Below are positions 27,476 through 35,477 of a stretch of DNA of 64,000 nucleotides, in pieces; the stretch's first letter is position 1; each line of letters opens with the position of its first letter. Both the position numbers and the translations under genes were made by a program. Below the pieces are notes generated by a model. The model did no database searches, had not been told where the DNA came from, and saw only the letters and a program-made list of their open reading frames with translations. Origin of the DNA: Salegentibacter lacus (GTDB taxonomy: Bacteria; Bacteroidota; Bacteroidia; Flavobacteriales; Flavobacteriaceae); contig NZ_JAIQZB010000017.1 of NCBI RefSeq assembly GCF_020164555.1, positions 35,983-99,982 on the forward strand, written 5' to 3'.

Positions 27476-28135
27476 ATGCAAAAAACTACCCTGTTAAACC
27501 ATCTTGAAACTTTTCTCACACCAAGACGAATCGGTTTGTTTGATAAAGTTATTCGGCAGCGCACCAATCATTTTACGGTTGCAACGCAAGACGTTTACCA
27601 GCTGCATAATACCAGTGCTGTAATTAGAAGTTGCGAGGTTTTTGGGATTCAGAACATTCATGTGATAGAGGAGCGCAAGCCTAAAAGAATAGACAGAGAG
27701 ATTGCAATGGGGGCTCAAAAATGGGTAGATGTTAATCGGTATTCTACTTCAAAAGCATGTATTAAAGAATTACGAGCTAAAGGCTATCAAATTGTAGCCA
27801 CCACACCTTACGGAGAAAGTACAACACTTAAAGATTTTGATATTGAAAAGCCATCAGCTATTTTCTTCGGAACTGAAAAAGATGGTCTAAGCGAGGAAAT
27901 ATTGAAAGAAGCCGATTGTAGATTGCATATTCCTATGGTTGGATTTACCGAAAGCCTTAATATATCGGTTTCTGCAGCTATAATTTTACAGAGCATTACT
28001 TCTCGTTTAAAAAACAGTGAAATTGCCTGGCAACTTTCTGAAGAAGATAAAATTAGTCTTAAATATGATTGGCTGAAGAAATGTATTAAGAATTCAGATT
28101 CAATTATAGCGCAATACGATACAGAAAATCCTTAA
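27476..28135 (+). CDS. trmH: tRNA (guanosine-2'-O)-methyltransferase TrmH
   Basis: A 219-residue SpoU/TrmH-family enzyme, which methylates G18 of tRNA with SAM. Family motifs: NTSAVIRSCEVFGI (motif 1, with the catalytic Arg), FFGTEKDGLSEE (motif 2), and IPMVGFTESLNISVSAAI (motif 3, knot and SAM site). The N-terminal extension with TPRRIGLFDKVIRQRT matches TrmH proper rather than RlmB. Start at ATG 27476 leaves a hairpin in the leader. Confidence 0.93.
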   Translation: MQKTTLLNHLETFLTPRRIGLFDKVIRQRTNHFTVATQDVYQLHNTSAVIRSCEVFGIQNIHVIEERKPKRIDREIAMGAQKWVDVNRYSTSKACIKELRAKGYQIVATTPYGESTTLKDFDIEKPSAIFFGTEKDGLSEEILKEADCRLHIPMVGFTESLNISVSAAIILQSITSRLKNSEIAWQLSEEDKISLKYDWLKKCIKNSDSIIAQYDTENP

Positions 28136-28157
28136 ATTAGTTGAATAATTTTAACGA

Positions 28158-28700
28158 ATGACCCTTTTCTTCTACCTACTTATAGCGTTTATTACTTTTA
28201 TTGCTTTTTTGCACGCCTGGGCAAAGAAAAAATATGACATAAGCCGAACTATGGTTATTAATGCTCCACGCGATGTAGTGTTTAGTTATGTAAGGCAATT
28301 AAAAAAACATCCGGTTTGGGTACCGTGGTTTTCAAAACATCCTAAGGCTGTTTTAAAACACAAAGGGGAAGATGGTAAACTGGGGGCGGCTATTTACTGG
28401 AGGAGTAAAAATAATGAAATAGGGGAAGGTCTTCAAAAGATTATAAAAGTAAAACACCCAAGAGTTTTTGAAACAAGAGTGTTATTTGTAAAACCGGTGA
28501 AAGTAAGTTTGCTAACCTATTTCGCAGCAAAAGAACTGGAACCCGGAAAATCTAAAGTTGTTTGGGGAATTCGTGGTAATTTACCTTTTCCACTTTCAGT
28601 GATGAGCTTGTTTTATAGCCCCGATAAATTAATGGGACAGGACCTTGAAAAAGGTTTGATCAAATTAAAAACTAGAATGGAAAAAGGGGTGAAGATTTAA
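28158..28700 (+). CDS. SRPBCC-family protein
   Basis: A 180-residue protein with an N-terminal membrane helix (about 3-20), then a START/SRPBCC (polyketide cyclase-like) ligand-binding fold: MVINAPRDVVFSYVRQLKKHP and WKSKNNEIGEG-like strands, ending in a C-terminal helix LEKGLIKLKTRMEK. Family members bind small hydrophobic molecules; the ligand is unknown. It lies 22 bp after trmH and may be co-transcribed. It is convergent with the next gene, with 4 bp of overlap. Confidence 0.82.
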   Translation: MTLFFYLLIAFITFIAFLHAWAKKKYDISRTMVINAPRDVVFSYVRQLKKHPVWVPWFSKHPKAVLKHKGEDGKLGAAIYWRSKNNEIGEGLQKIIKVKHPRVFETRVLFVKPVKVSLLTYFAAKELEPGKSKVVWGIRGNLPFPLSVMSLFYSPDKLMGQDLEKGLIKLKTRMEKGVKI

Positions 28701-29452
28701 TTTCGTTGCAGCACTCGATATTCTTCATAACAACCACTTAAAGCATCCAAAATTTGCAGATCGTTGGCCGATCTTAAAAAATCTTTAGAATAGCTGCAGC
28801 GTTGCAGAATTTCATCAATCTCTACTTTATTAATTGGTAGTAGGGCGATAAGCGTTTCCCGGTCAAATTTATTTCTAAGCAGCGTTCTAATTTCGTCATC
28901 TTCTTTCATCTGCCTTAGTTTTCGCATTTGTTTCGGCTTTTTACCAAAAATATTATGCATTAAATCGGCAGGATTAAAGATTGCTCCTAATGTACGGGAA
29001 ATCGCGCTAGTTGAATTATCTCCGCCTTCATAACCGGCATTTAATCCGGAGATGCTGTAACGGTTATTTTCATAAATAGGAATATTCCTGGCATCAATCT
29101 CAAGATAACCAGTAAGTGTTACCGGTTTTAAAACTACTTCTTCCAGGGCAATTCCTAACTCGGTCATTTTTACTTTTACACTTCCATATTTAAGCCAGTC
29201 GTTTGTGACTCTAACTTTTATAGATCTAAATCCCAGGTACGAAAAATACAGCGTATCGTTAACCGTGGCCTGTAGTTCAAAAGTTCCATCTTCTTCACTA
29301 ACGGCACCTTTAACCTGGTTGAGGTTTACGATATGTACTTTTTCAATAGGTTTATCATCGGCCGCATTCATAACGGTTCCTGATACGACATCCTGTGCGA
29401 ATGCCTGGAGAGATAAAATAAGTAGTAAAAAGGTAAAAAGGAATTTCTTCAT
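28697..29452 (-). CDS. Carboxypeptidase-like regulatory-domain secreted protein
   Basis: A 251-residue protein with a signal peptide (ending LQAFAQ). Residues about 20-95 are the CarboxypepD_reg-like beta-sandwich (VVSGTVMNAADDKPIEKVHI ... YFSYLGFRSIKV), as seen at the N-terminus of many TonB-linked proteins. The C-terminal part (about 120-251) is helical and basic, with no domain I recognise. Probably periplasmic or outer-membrane associated. Confidence 0.82.
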   Translation of the reverse strand: MKKFLFTFLLLILSLQAFAQDVVSGTVMNAADDKPIEKVHIVNLNQVKGAVSEEDGTFELQATVNDTLYFSYLGFRSIKVRVTNDWLKYGSVKVKMTELGIALEEVVLKPVTLTGYLEIDARNIPIYENNRYSISGLNAGYEGGDNSTSAISRTLGAIFNPADLMHNIFGKKPKQMRKLRQMKEDDEIRTLLRNKFDRETLIALLPINKVEIDEILQRCSYSKDFLRSANDLQILDALSGCYEEYRVLQRN

Positions 29453-29528
29453 AACAATTGGCGCCTAAATTATAAAATACTTATAAAAAACAATGCCATA
29501 ATTGAAAATTTAGGCGCCAGATGTGAAT

Positions 29529-31322
29529 TTAATTTTTACTGCGTCTTCTTTTTAAAGAGCTTTCAATGTTACCGCTTCGGTTACCGGATTTTTTTCCTCT
29601 TCCCGAATCGCTACTTTCTGAACGCCTGCGGCCTCCGCCACCTCCTTTAAAGTCAGATTTTCCTCCGCCTTTATTGAATTTGCCTCCTTTGCGACCGCCA
29701 CCGCCACCGCCGCCGCGTTTTCCACGTCCGCCGGTATCTGTAGTTTCTTCAACATTTATAAATCTACCCTGATGTTTAAAGTCTTTAAATGTACTTAAAA
29801 CACTTTCGGTATTTTTTGCATCAGTATTAAAGAAAGAGAAGCTATCTTTTACATCAACTTTGTAAACATCGTCACGTCCAAGGTCCAGAGTTGCCTTAAG
29901 GAAATCCTTTAAGCTCATCCAATCGAATCCATCTTTGGAACCAACATTAATAAAGTAACGCGTAGAGTCTCCAGAGCCACCACCATCTGCCGGAGCGGAA
30001 GGAGAGCTTAAACCTTCAGAATTTTTGTAATAGTTGAAGAATCGGGTGAATTCTACAGAAAAGAACTTTTTAATAAGCTCCTCTTTGGTAAAATCTTCCA
30101 AAACCTCATTAATACTGGGTAGATAAGCTTCTATCTCGGGATTAATCTTTGTTTCCTTGATATCGTTGGCAAGGTGAAACAACTGAACACGACAAATTTC
30201 CATTCCGTCAGGAATATCTTTTTGCTCGAATTTCTGCTGAATAATACGCTCAATACTTTTGATTTTACGCATTTCACTTTTAGTAACAATTACCATAGAA
30301 ACTCCACTTTTCCCTGCACGACCGGTACGGCCACTACGGTGAGTGTACGTTTCAATCTCATCAGGAAGCTGGTAGTTGATTACATGAGTAATATCATCTA
30401 CGTCAATTCCACGGGCAGCAACATCTGTAGCGACCAACATCTGGATTTGTTTGCTTCTAAAACTTTTCATCACCAAATCACGCTGGTTCTGACTAAGGTC
30501 TCCGTGCAATGCTGCAGCGCTGTACCCGTCTTCGATAAGTTTTTCAGCTACTTTTTGAGTGTCTCTTTTTGTTCGACAAAAAATCACCGAAAAAATATCT
30601 GGATTGGCATCTGCCAGTCTTTTTAAAGCTTCGTAACGTTGTCTTGAATTTACAAGGTAAAACTCATGAGAAACATTAGATGTTCCCTGGTTTTTAGATC
30701 CTACGGTAATTTCAATAGGAGTACGCATAAATTTCTTGGCGATTATTGCAACTTCTTTTGGCATAGTTGCAGAAAATAACCAGGTATTCTTTTCTTTTGG
30801 TGTATGCGAAAGAATTGCTTTAATGTCTTCAAAGAAGCCCATATTAAGCATCTCATCGGCTTCATCTAAAACACAATATTCGATTTTAGTAATATCTACC
30901 AGGTTACGATTAATCATATCCTGCATACGTCCCGGAGTAGCTACAATAATTTGAGCTCCACGTTCAATTTGACGTGCCTGATCTGTAATACTGGCGCCAC
31001 CATAGATAGCAACCGGATTAAGACCTTTTTCAAATTTAGAGTAATTCTTTAATTCGTTGGTAATTTGCAGGCAAAGTTCACGTGTTGGTGAAAGAATTAA
31101 TGCCTGGGTATGTTTTTTACTTACGTTTATTTTCTGGATAAGCGGGAATCCAAAAGCAGCTGTCTTTCCTGTACCGGTTTGGGCTAATGCCACCATATCG
31201 GTATCTTCGTTTAGTAAAACAGGAATTGCTTTTTCCTGTATTTCACTGGGGTCTGTAAAACCCATTTCTTCGACTGCTTTAAGAATAGAAGGGTTTAAAC
31301 CTAATTGTTCAAATTTGTTCAT
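29529..31322 (-). CDS. DEAD-box RNA helicase with DbpA-type RNA-binding domain
   Basis: A 597-residue helicase. Motifs: Q motif (GFTDPSEIQEKAIP), AQTGTGKT, PTREL, DEAD, SAT, and HRSGRTGRAG. A DbpA-like RNA-binding domain lies at about 450-535, followed by a Gly/Arg/Lys-rich tail (about 540-597) that contains a run of Gly and RG boxes, likely for non-specific RNA binding. It resembles flavobacterial CsdA/DeaD-like proteins working in ribosome assembly or cold growth. Monocistronic. Confidence 0.95.
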   Translation of the reverse strand: MNKFEQLGLNPSILKAVEEMGFTDPSEIQEKAIPVLLNEDTDMVALAQTGTGKTAAFGFPLIQKINVSKKHTQALILSPTRELCLQITNELKNYSKFEKGLNPVAIYGGASITDQARQIERGAQIIVATPGRMQDMINRNLVDITKIEYCVLDEADEMLNMGFFEDIKAILSHTPKEKNTWLFSATMPKEVAIIAKKFMRTPIEITVGSKNQGTSNVSHEFYLVNSRQRYEALKRLADANPDIFSVIFCRTKRDTQKVAEKLIEDGYSAAALHGDLSQNQRDLVMKSFRSKQIQMLVATDVAARGIDVDDITHVINYQLPDEIETYTHRSGRTGRAGKSGVSMVIVTKSEMRKIKSIERIIQQKFEQKDIPDGMEICRVQLFHLANDIKETKINPEIEAYLPSINEVLEDFTKEELIKKFFSVEFTRFFNYYKNSEGLSSPSAPADGGGSGDSTRYFINVGSKDGFDWMSLKDFLKATLDLGRDDVYKVDVKDSFSFFNTDAKNTESVLSTFKDFKHQGRFINVEETTDTGGRGKRGGGGGGGRKGGKFNKGGGKSDFKGGGGGRRRSESSDSGRGKKSGNRSGNIESSLKRRRSKN

Positions 31323-31385
31323 ATAAAAAATTAAATAAGCGGCAAAGGTACGGCTTAGATAGCAATTAACACCTATCTACTTGCT

Positions 31386-31958
31386 TTATTTTGAAAGATA
31401 GGCGATTAGCTCTCTAAAGGCTATTGAGCGGTGGCTTATTTTAGATTTTTCGCTTAGGCTCATTTCTGCAAAAGTCTTTTTGAAGTTCTCAGGTTTAAAG
31501 ATAGGATCGTATCCAAAACCTTTATCGCCGCGCTGCTCTTTTATAATTTCTCCCTTGCAAATTCCTGTAAACAAGTTTTGCCTTTCGTTTAAATTTAAAG
31601 CTATTGCAGTTTTAAATTGCGCATTTCGATTTTCTTTATCTTCTAATTGACTAAGCAATTTCCTCACATTTGCGGCATCATTTTTATCATCGCCTGCATA
31701 CCGGGCAGAGAAAACGCCAGGTTCACCGTTTAGTGCTTCCACTTCGAGACCTGTATCATCGGCGAAACAATCGTACCCATATCGATTTCTCACATGTTCT
31801 GCTTTTAAAATGGCGTTACCTTCTATAGTGTCGGCAGTTTCCGGGATTTCTTCATCACAACCTATATCATCCAGAGATAAAAGTTTGATGTAATGTGGAA
31901 ACAGAAATTTAATTTCCTCAAGCTTATTCTTATTGTGCGTAGCGAATACAAGTTCCAT
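31386..31958 (-). CDS. rdgB: XTP/dITP diphosphatase (RdgB/HAM1)
   Basis: A 190-residue HAM1-family pyrophosphatase that removes non-canonical purine NTPs (ITP, XTP). Motifs: start [46 protein letters not shown] and [11 protein letters not shown] longer frame begins at 31991 and would overlap rlmH by 23 bp, but the family starts exactly at the ATG 31958, giving a 10-bp gap, so I take that start. Confidence 0.93.
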   Translation of the reverse strand: MELVFATHNKNKLEEIKFLFPHYIKLLSLDDIGCDEEIPETADTIEGNAILKAEHVRNRYGYDCFADDTGLEVEALNGEPGVFSARYAGDDKNDAANVRKLLSQLEDKENRNAQFKTAIALNLNERQNLFTGICKGEIIKEQRGDKGFGYDPIFKPENFKKTFAEMSLSEKSKISHRSIAFRELIAYLSK

Positions 31959-31968
31959 AGGATGTGTT

Positions 31969-32442
31969 TTAGCGGTGGTGGTAAGGTTCATTTTTTAAAA
32001 TTGTAAAAGCACGGTATAATTGCTCGGTAAAAAATAATCGCACCATTTGATGGGAGAAAGTCATTTGTGAAAGGGCAACTTTTGCGTCTGACCTTTGATA
32101 AACTGCTTCAGAAAATCCATAAGGGCCACCAATTACAAAAATAAGCTGCTTGAGACCGCTATTTAATCGCTTTTGAATATATGCTGAAAATTTTTCTGAA
32201 GAAAATTCTTTTCCATTTTCATCTAAAATCACCAGGTAATCAGAATTCTGCACTTTACCCAGAATTAATTCTCCTTCCTTTTCTTTTTGCTGATTCTCAT
32301 CGAGATTTTTCGTCTTTTTAAGATCTGGAATAATTTCAATTTCAAATTTATTATAAAACTGAAGTCGATTTTTATAAACCTCAATAAGCTGTTTTAGCTC
32401 CCTGTTATCGGTCTTTCCTATGCAGAGTAATTTTATGGTCAT
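31969..32442 (-). CDS. rlmH: 23S rRNA pseudouridine-1915 N3-methyltransferase
   Basis: A 157-residue RlmH of the SPOUT class, acting on helix 69 of the assembled 70S ribosome. Marks: [12 protein letters not shown] start, [20 protein letters not shown] strand, FVIGGPYGF (SAM knot), and the invariant C-terminal [14 protein letters not shown]. Length is exactly that of the family. Precedes rdgB on the same strand. Confidence 0.96.
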   Translation of the reverse strand: MTIKLLCIGKTDNRELKQLIEVYKNRLQFYNKFEIEIIPDLKKTKNLDENQQKEKEGELILGKVQNSDYLVILDENGKEFSSEKFSAYIQKRLNSGLKQLIFVIGGPYGFSEAVYQRSDAKVALSQMTFSHQMVRLFFTEQLYRAFTILKNEPYHHR

Positions 32443-32493
32443 TCGGTATATTTAACGCAGACTTTGCTACATTTACAAAAATAAGTATTGCAA

Positions 32494-33351
32494 ATGATCT
32501 CAAAAGAACAATTTAAAAAAGAAATAGATCTAATAATAGAAAATGCGCTTAGGGAAGATGTAGGAGATGGTGATCATAGCTCCTTAGCCTGTATTCCTGC
32601 TAATGCTAAAGGAAAAGCCAAGCTTCTGGTGAAGGATAAAGGAATTTTAGCCGGCGTGGATTTTGCTTTAAAAGTTTTTGAAAAAGTTGATCCAGAATTA
32701 AACGTTGAAGTTTTAATTAAAGACGGGAAAACTATTGACCGTGGAGACATTGCATTTTTTGTTGAAGGAAGCTCCCAATCAATACTAAAGGCTGAAAGAC
32801 TGGTATTGAATGCGATGCAAAGAATGAGTGCAATTGCAACAAAAACCAACACTTTTGCACAAAAATTAGAAGGTACAAATACCAAAATTTTAGATACCCG
32901 AAAAACTACTCCAGGAATACGGGCTTTAGAAAAATGGGCAGTAAAAATTGGAGGAGGGGAAAATCATAGGTTTGCTTTGTATGATATGATCATGTTAAAG
33001 GACAATCATATAGATTTTGCGGGTGGAATTACTAAGGCAATTAACAAAACTAAAGATTACCTTAAAAGCAATCAACTTGATCTTAAAATTATTGTTGAGG
33101 CAAGAAATTTAAAGGAAATTGAAGAAATCCTTGAAAGTGAAGGTGTGTACCGTATTTTAATAGATAATTTTAATTATGAAGATACGCGCCAGGCTGTAAA
33201 GCTTATTAATGGTAAATGCCAAACAGAATCCAGTGGTGGAATTACGCTGGATACCACACGTAAATATGCAGATTGTGGGGTAGATTATATTTCCAGCGGT
33301 GCTTTAACCCATTCGGTTTACAATTTAGATCTTAGCTTAAAAGCAATATAA
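32494..33351 (+). CDS. nadC: Nicotinate-nucleotide diphosphorylase (carboxylating)
   Basis: A 285-residue NadC (quinolinate phosphoribosyltransferase), converting quinolinate and PRPP to nicotinate mononucleotide in NAD synthesis. Marks: REDVGDGDHSS, NAMQRMSAIAT, LDTRKTTPGIRALEKWAVKI (shown here in part), GGGENHRFALYDMIMLKDNH and VDYISSGALTHS. A TTG at 32488 is in frame, but ATG 32494 is the likelier start. YihY follows after 3 bp. Confidence 0.96.
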   Translation: MISKEQFKKEIDLIIENALREDVGDGDHSSLACIPANAKGKAKLLVKDKGILAGVDFALKVFEKVDPELNVEVLIKDGKTIDRGDIAFFVEGSSQSILKAERLVLNAMQRMSAIATKTNTFAQKLEGTNTKILDTRKTTPGIRALEKWAVKIGGGENHRFALYDMIMLKDNHIDFAGGITKAINKTKDYLKSNQLDLKIIVEARNLKEIEEILESEGVYRILIDNFNYEDTRQAVKLINGKCQTESSGGITLDTTRKYADCGVDYISSGALTHSVYNLDLSLKAI

Positions 33352-33354
33352 TGT

Positions 33355-34272
33355 ATGGCTCCAAAGAAAGCCTTTCTATCTAAACTAGAGCAATTTTCAA
33401 ATTGGTGGGAGAGAAAAACCAAAGGAATAATTTTGCCCGGTTTTGATGGTTTATCGCTTTACGATCTTTGGGAAATCTATTCTGGTGGAATTATAAAAGG
33501 AACTTTTTCTACAAGAGCAAGCGCTATTGCATTTAGTTTTTTTATGGCACTGTTTCCGTTTTTGTTGTTTATGCTTAACCTTATTCCCTATGTTCAATTT
33601 ATAGATGATTTCCAGCTGCAGTTCCTGCTATTTATGGAATCCTTATTGCCGCCCGATACCCAGGAATACTTTAATGATATTTTACTTGATATTGCCAATA
33701 CACCTCGTGGTGGTCTACTTTCAATTGCCTTTATCGTATCCATTTTTTTAATGACAAATGGAATAAATGCAATTTTTACCGGTTTTGAGTTTTCATATCA
33801 CACTAATGCCAACAGATCTATCGTAAGGCAATACCTTGTAGCTGTGGGTATTTCCCTTATTATGGCATTGTTGTTGCTCCTTACTATAATACTGGTTGTC
33901 TATTTAACTTATGCAATAGACGATTTACAAAATTTGGGATTGGCCACAGAAGGAGGTTCCGCTTTTATAAAATATGCCGGATTTGTGCTATTAGTGTATA
34001 TTGCTGTAGCTACACTTTATTACTTTGGAACAAAAGAGGCGAGACAGGCAAAGTTCTTTTCCATAGGAGCCCTTTTTACTACATTATTGATCATTATAAC
34101 TACCTATTTCTTTGGCTTATATATTGAAAATTTTTCAGCTTATAATGAATTATATGGTTCTATTGGAGCATTGCTAATTTTAATGGTGTATATCTGGTTG
34201 AATTCTAATATATTGCTCTTAGGATTTGAATTAAATGCATCTTTAATAAAAATGAAGAAAAAAATTAAATAA
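33355..34272 (+). CDS. YihY/BrkB-family inner-membrane protein
   Basis: A 305-residue protein with six helices between about 45 and 300. It has the family pattern TRASAIAFSFFMALFPFLLF (helix 1), and LYGSIGALLILMVYIWLNS near the end. The family was once called RNase BN in error; its function is unknown, perhaps an envelope transport or assembly role. The gene follows nadC by 3 bp and is likely co-transcribed. Confidence 0.9.
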   Translation: MAPKKAFLSKLEQFSNWWERKTKGIILPGFDGLSLYDLWEIYSGGIIKGTFSTRASAIAFSFFMALFPFLLFMLNLIPYVQFIDDFQLQFLLFMESLLPPDTQEYFNDILLDIANTPRGGLLSIAFIVSIFLMTNGINAIFTGFEFSYHTNANRSIVRQYLVAVGISLIMALLLLLTIILVVYLTYAIDDLQNLGLATEGGSAFIKYAGFVLLVYIAVATLYYFGTKEARQAKFFSIGALFTTLLIIITTYFFGLYIENFSAYNELYGSIGALLILMVYIWLNSNILLLGFELNASLIKMKKKIK

Positions 34273-34298
34273 CTTAACAACCTAAAACCAAATTAAAA

Positions 34299-34862
34299 AT
34301 GAAAAAACTATTAGTCCTTTTAGTGGCCATTTTTGGCTTAAACCTAACTTCAGCCCAAACCGAAATAGGTGGCGCTACATTACCTCAAACCTTAGAATAT
34401 GGTTCTGAAGAAATGACGCTTAATGGAGCCGGAGTTAGAGAAAAGTTTTGGATGGATATGTATGCAGGCGGACTTTATCTTAAAAATAAATCTGAAAATG
34501 CATCAGAAATCATGAATAAAGATGAAGCTATGGCAATAAGATTGCATATAGTTTCAAAAATGATTACCAGCGATAGGATGATTGATGCAGTAACTGAAGG
34601 TTTTGAAAATTCAACCAATGGAAACACCGCACCAATTTCAGCAGAAATCAAAAAATTTATAAGTTTTTTTAAGGATGAAATAAATAAAGAAGATGTTTTC
34701 GATATCGTATACCTGCCAAGTAGAGGTTCCGTAATTTACAAAAACGAAAAAGAAAGTGGCTCAATCCAGGGAATGGAGTTTAAAAAAGCTCTATTCGGAA
34801 TATGGCTTTCTAATGAACCCGCAGATGACGACCTTAAAGAAGGTATGCTGGGTAAACAATAA
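34299..34862 (+). CDS. Secreted chalcone isomerase-like protein
   Basis: A 187-residue protein with a signal peptide (ending TSAQT). The body fits the CHI-like fold of bacteria: GGATLPQTLEYGSEEMTLNG, REKFWMDMYAGGLYLK, AIRLHIVSKMITSD and FKKALFGIWLSNEPAD. Bacterial members of this family usually bind fatty acids or similar small lipids rather than isomerise chalcones. Followed after 12 bp by the DUF2147 gene. Confidence 0.88.
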   Translation: MKKLLVLLVAIFGLNLTSAQTEIGGATLPQTLEYGSEEMTLNGAGVREKFWMDMYAGGLYLKNKSENASEIMNKDEAMAIRLHIVSKMITSDRMIDAVTEGFENSTNGNTAPISAEIKKFISFFKDEINKEDVFDIVYLPSRGSVIYKNEKESGSIQGMEFKKALFGIWLSNEPADDDLKEGMLGKQ

Positions 34863-34874
34863 AATATAGAGATA

Positions 34875-35312
34875 ATGAAAACCAAATTCAACTTACTTAA
34901 CCTATTACTTTTTGGATTTATCCTGATTTCCTCAGGAATCCAGGCGCAAGGGGTATTTGGTAAATGGAACGTAGTTAACGATGCGGGTCGTGTAAATTCT
35001 ATAGTAGAGATCTACGAGAAAAATGGAGCTGTTCACGGTAAAGTGCTGAGAATAACCAAAGAGGAACACCGCGATCGTAAATGTACCGAATGCCAGGGTG
35101 AACTTAAAGACAGACCTATAGAGGGCCTGAATGTGATTCGTGATTTTGTAAAAGAAGGCGATGAATATGTTGATGGGACTTTAATTGATCCAAAATCCGG
35201 AAAAGAATATGATGGAAAAATTTGGGTTGATGATAACAATCCCGACAAGCTAAATGTGAGAGGTTATATCGCTTTTTTCTATAAAACGAAAGTTTGGGAA
35301 CGAGCCGAATAA
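34875..35312 (+). CDS. DUF2147 secreted protein
   Basis: A 145-residue protein with a signal peptide (ending SGIQAQG). The DUF2147 body reads GKWNVVNDAGRVNSIVEIY, a CTEC pair near 75 (Cys residues likely structural), and LNVRGYIAFFYKTKVWER. The family is a small lipocalin-like beta barrel; its ligand is not known. It appears to form an operon with the chalcone isomerase-like gene, and a terminator follows. Confidence 0.88.
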   Translation: MKTKFNLLNLLLFGFILISSGIQAQGVFGKWNVVNDAGRVNSIVEIYEKNGAVHGKVLRITKEEHRDRKCTECQGELKDRPIEGLNVIRDFVKEGDEYVDGTLIDPKSGKEYDGKIWVDDNNPDKLNVRGYIAFFYKTKVWERAE

Positions 35313-35335
35313 AACTTTCTAAAATTTAAAATACT

Positions 35336-35370
35336 AAAACCATTCTTTTTTAAGGATGGTTTTTATTTTT
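35336..35370 (+). terminator. Rho-independent terminator
   Basis: AACCATtCTT / AAGgATGGTT stem with a T-rich loop and a T-run after it, 24 bp past the DUF2147 stop. Confidence 0.85.
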
Positions 35371-35477
35371 GAACAAACTTACTTATTAAGTAAGTCAAAA
35401 AGTGCTCTGGCGAAAAAGCCGATATATTAAATTTTTATCAACTTAATACGCTGGGATAAGCAGCTTACCTCATTAAT

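Noticed and set aside
29566..29772. Plus-strand Pro-rich open frame
   Set aside because: It is antisense to the Gly/Arg-rich tail of the DEAD-box helicase; low-complexity shadow.
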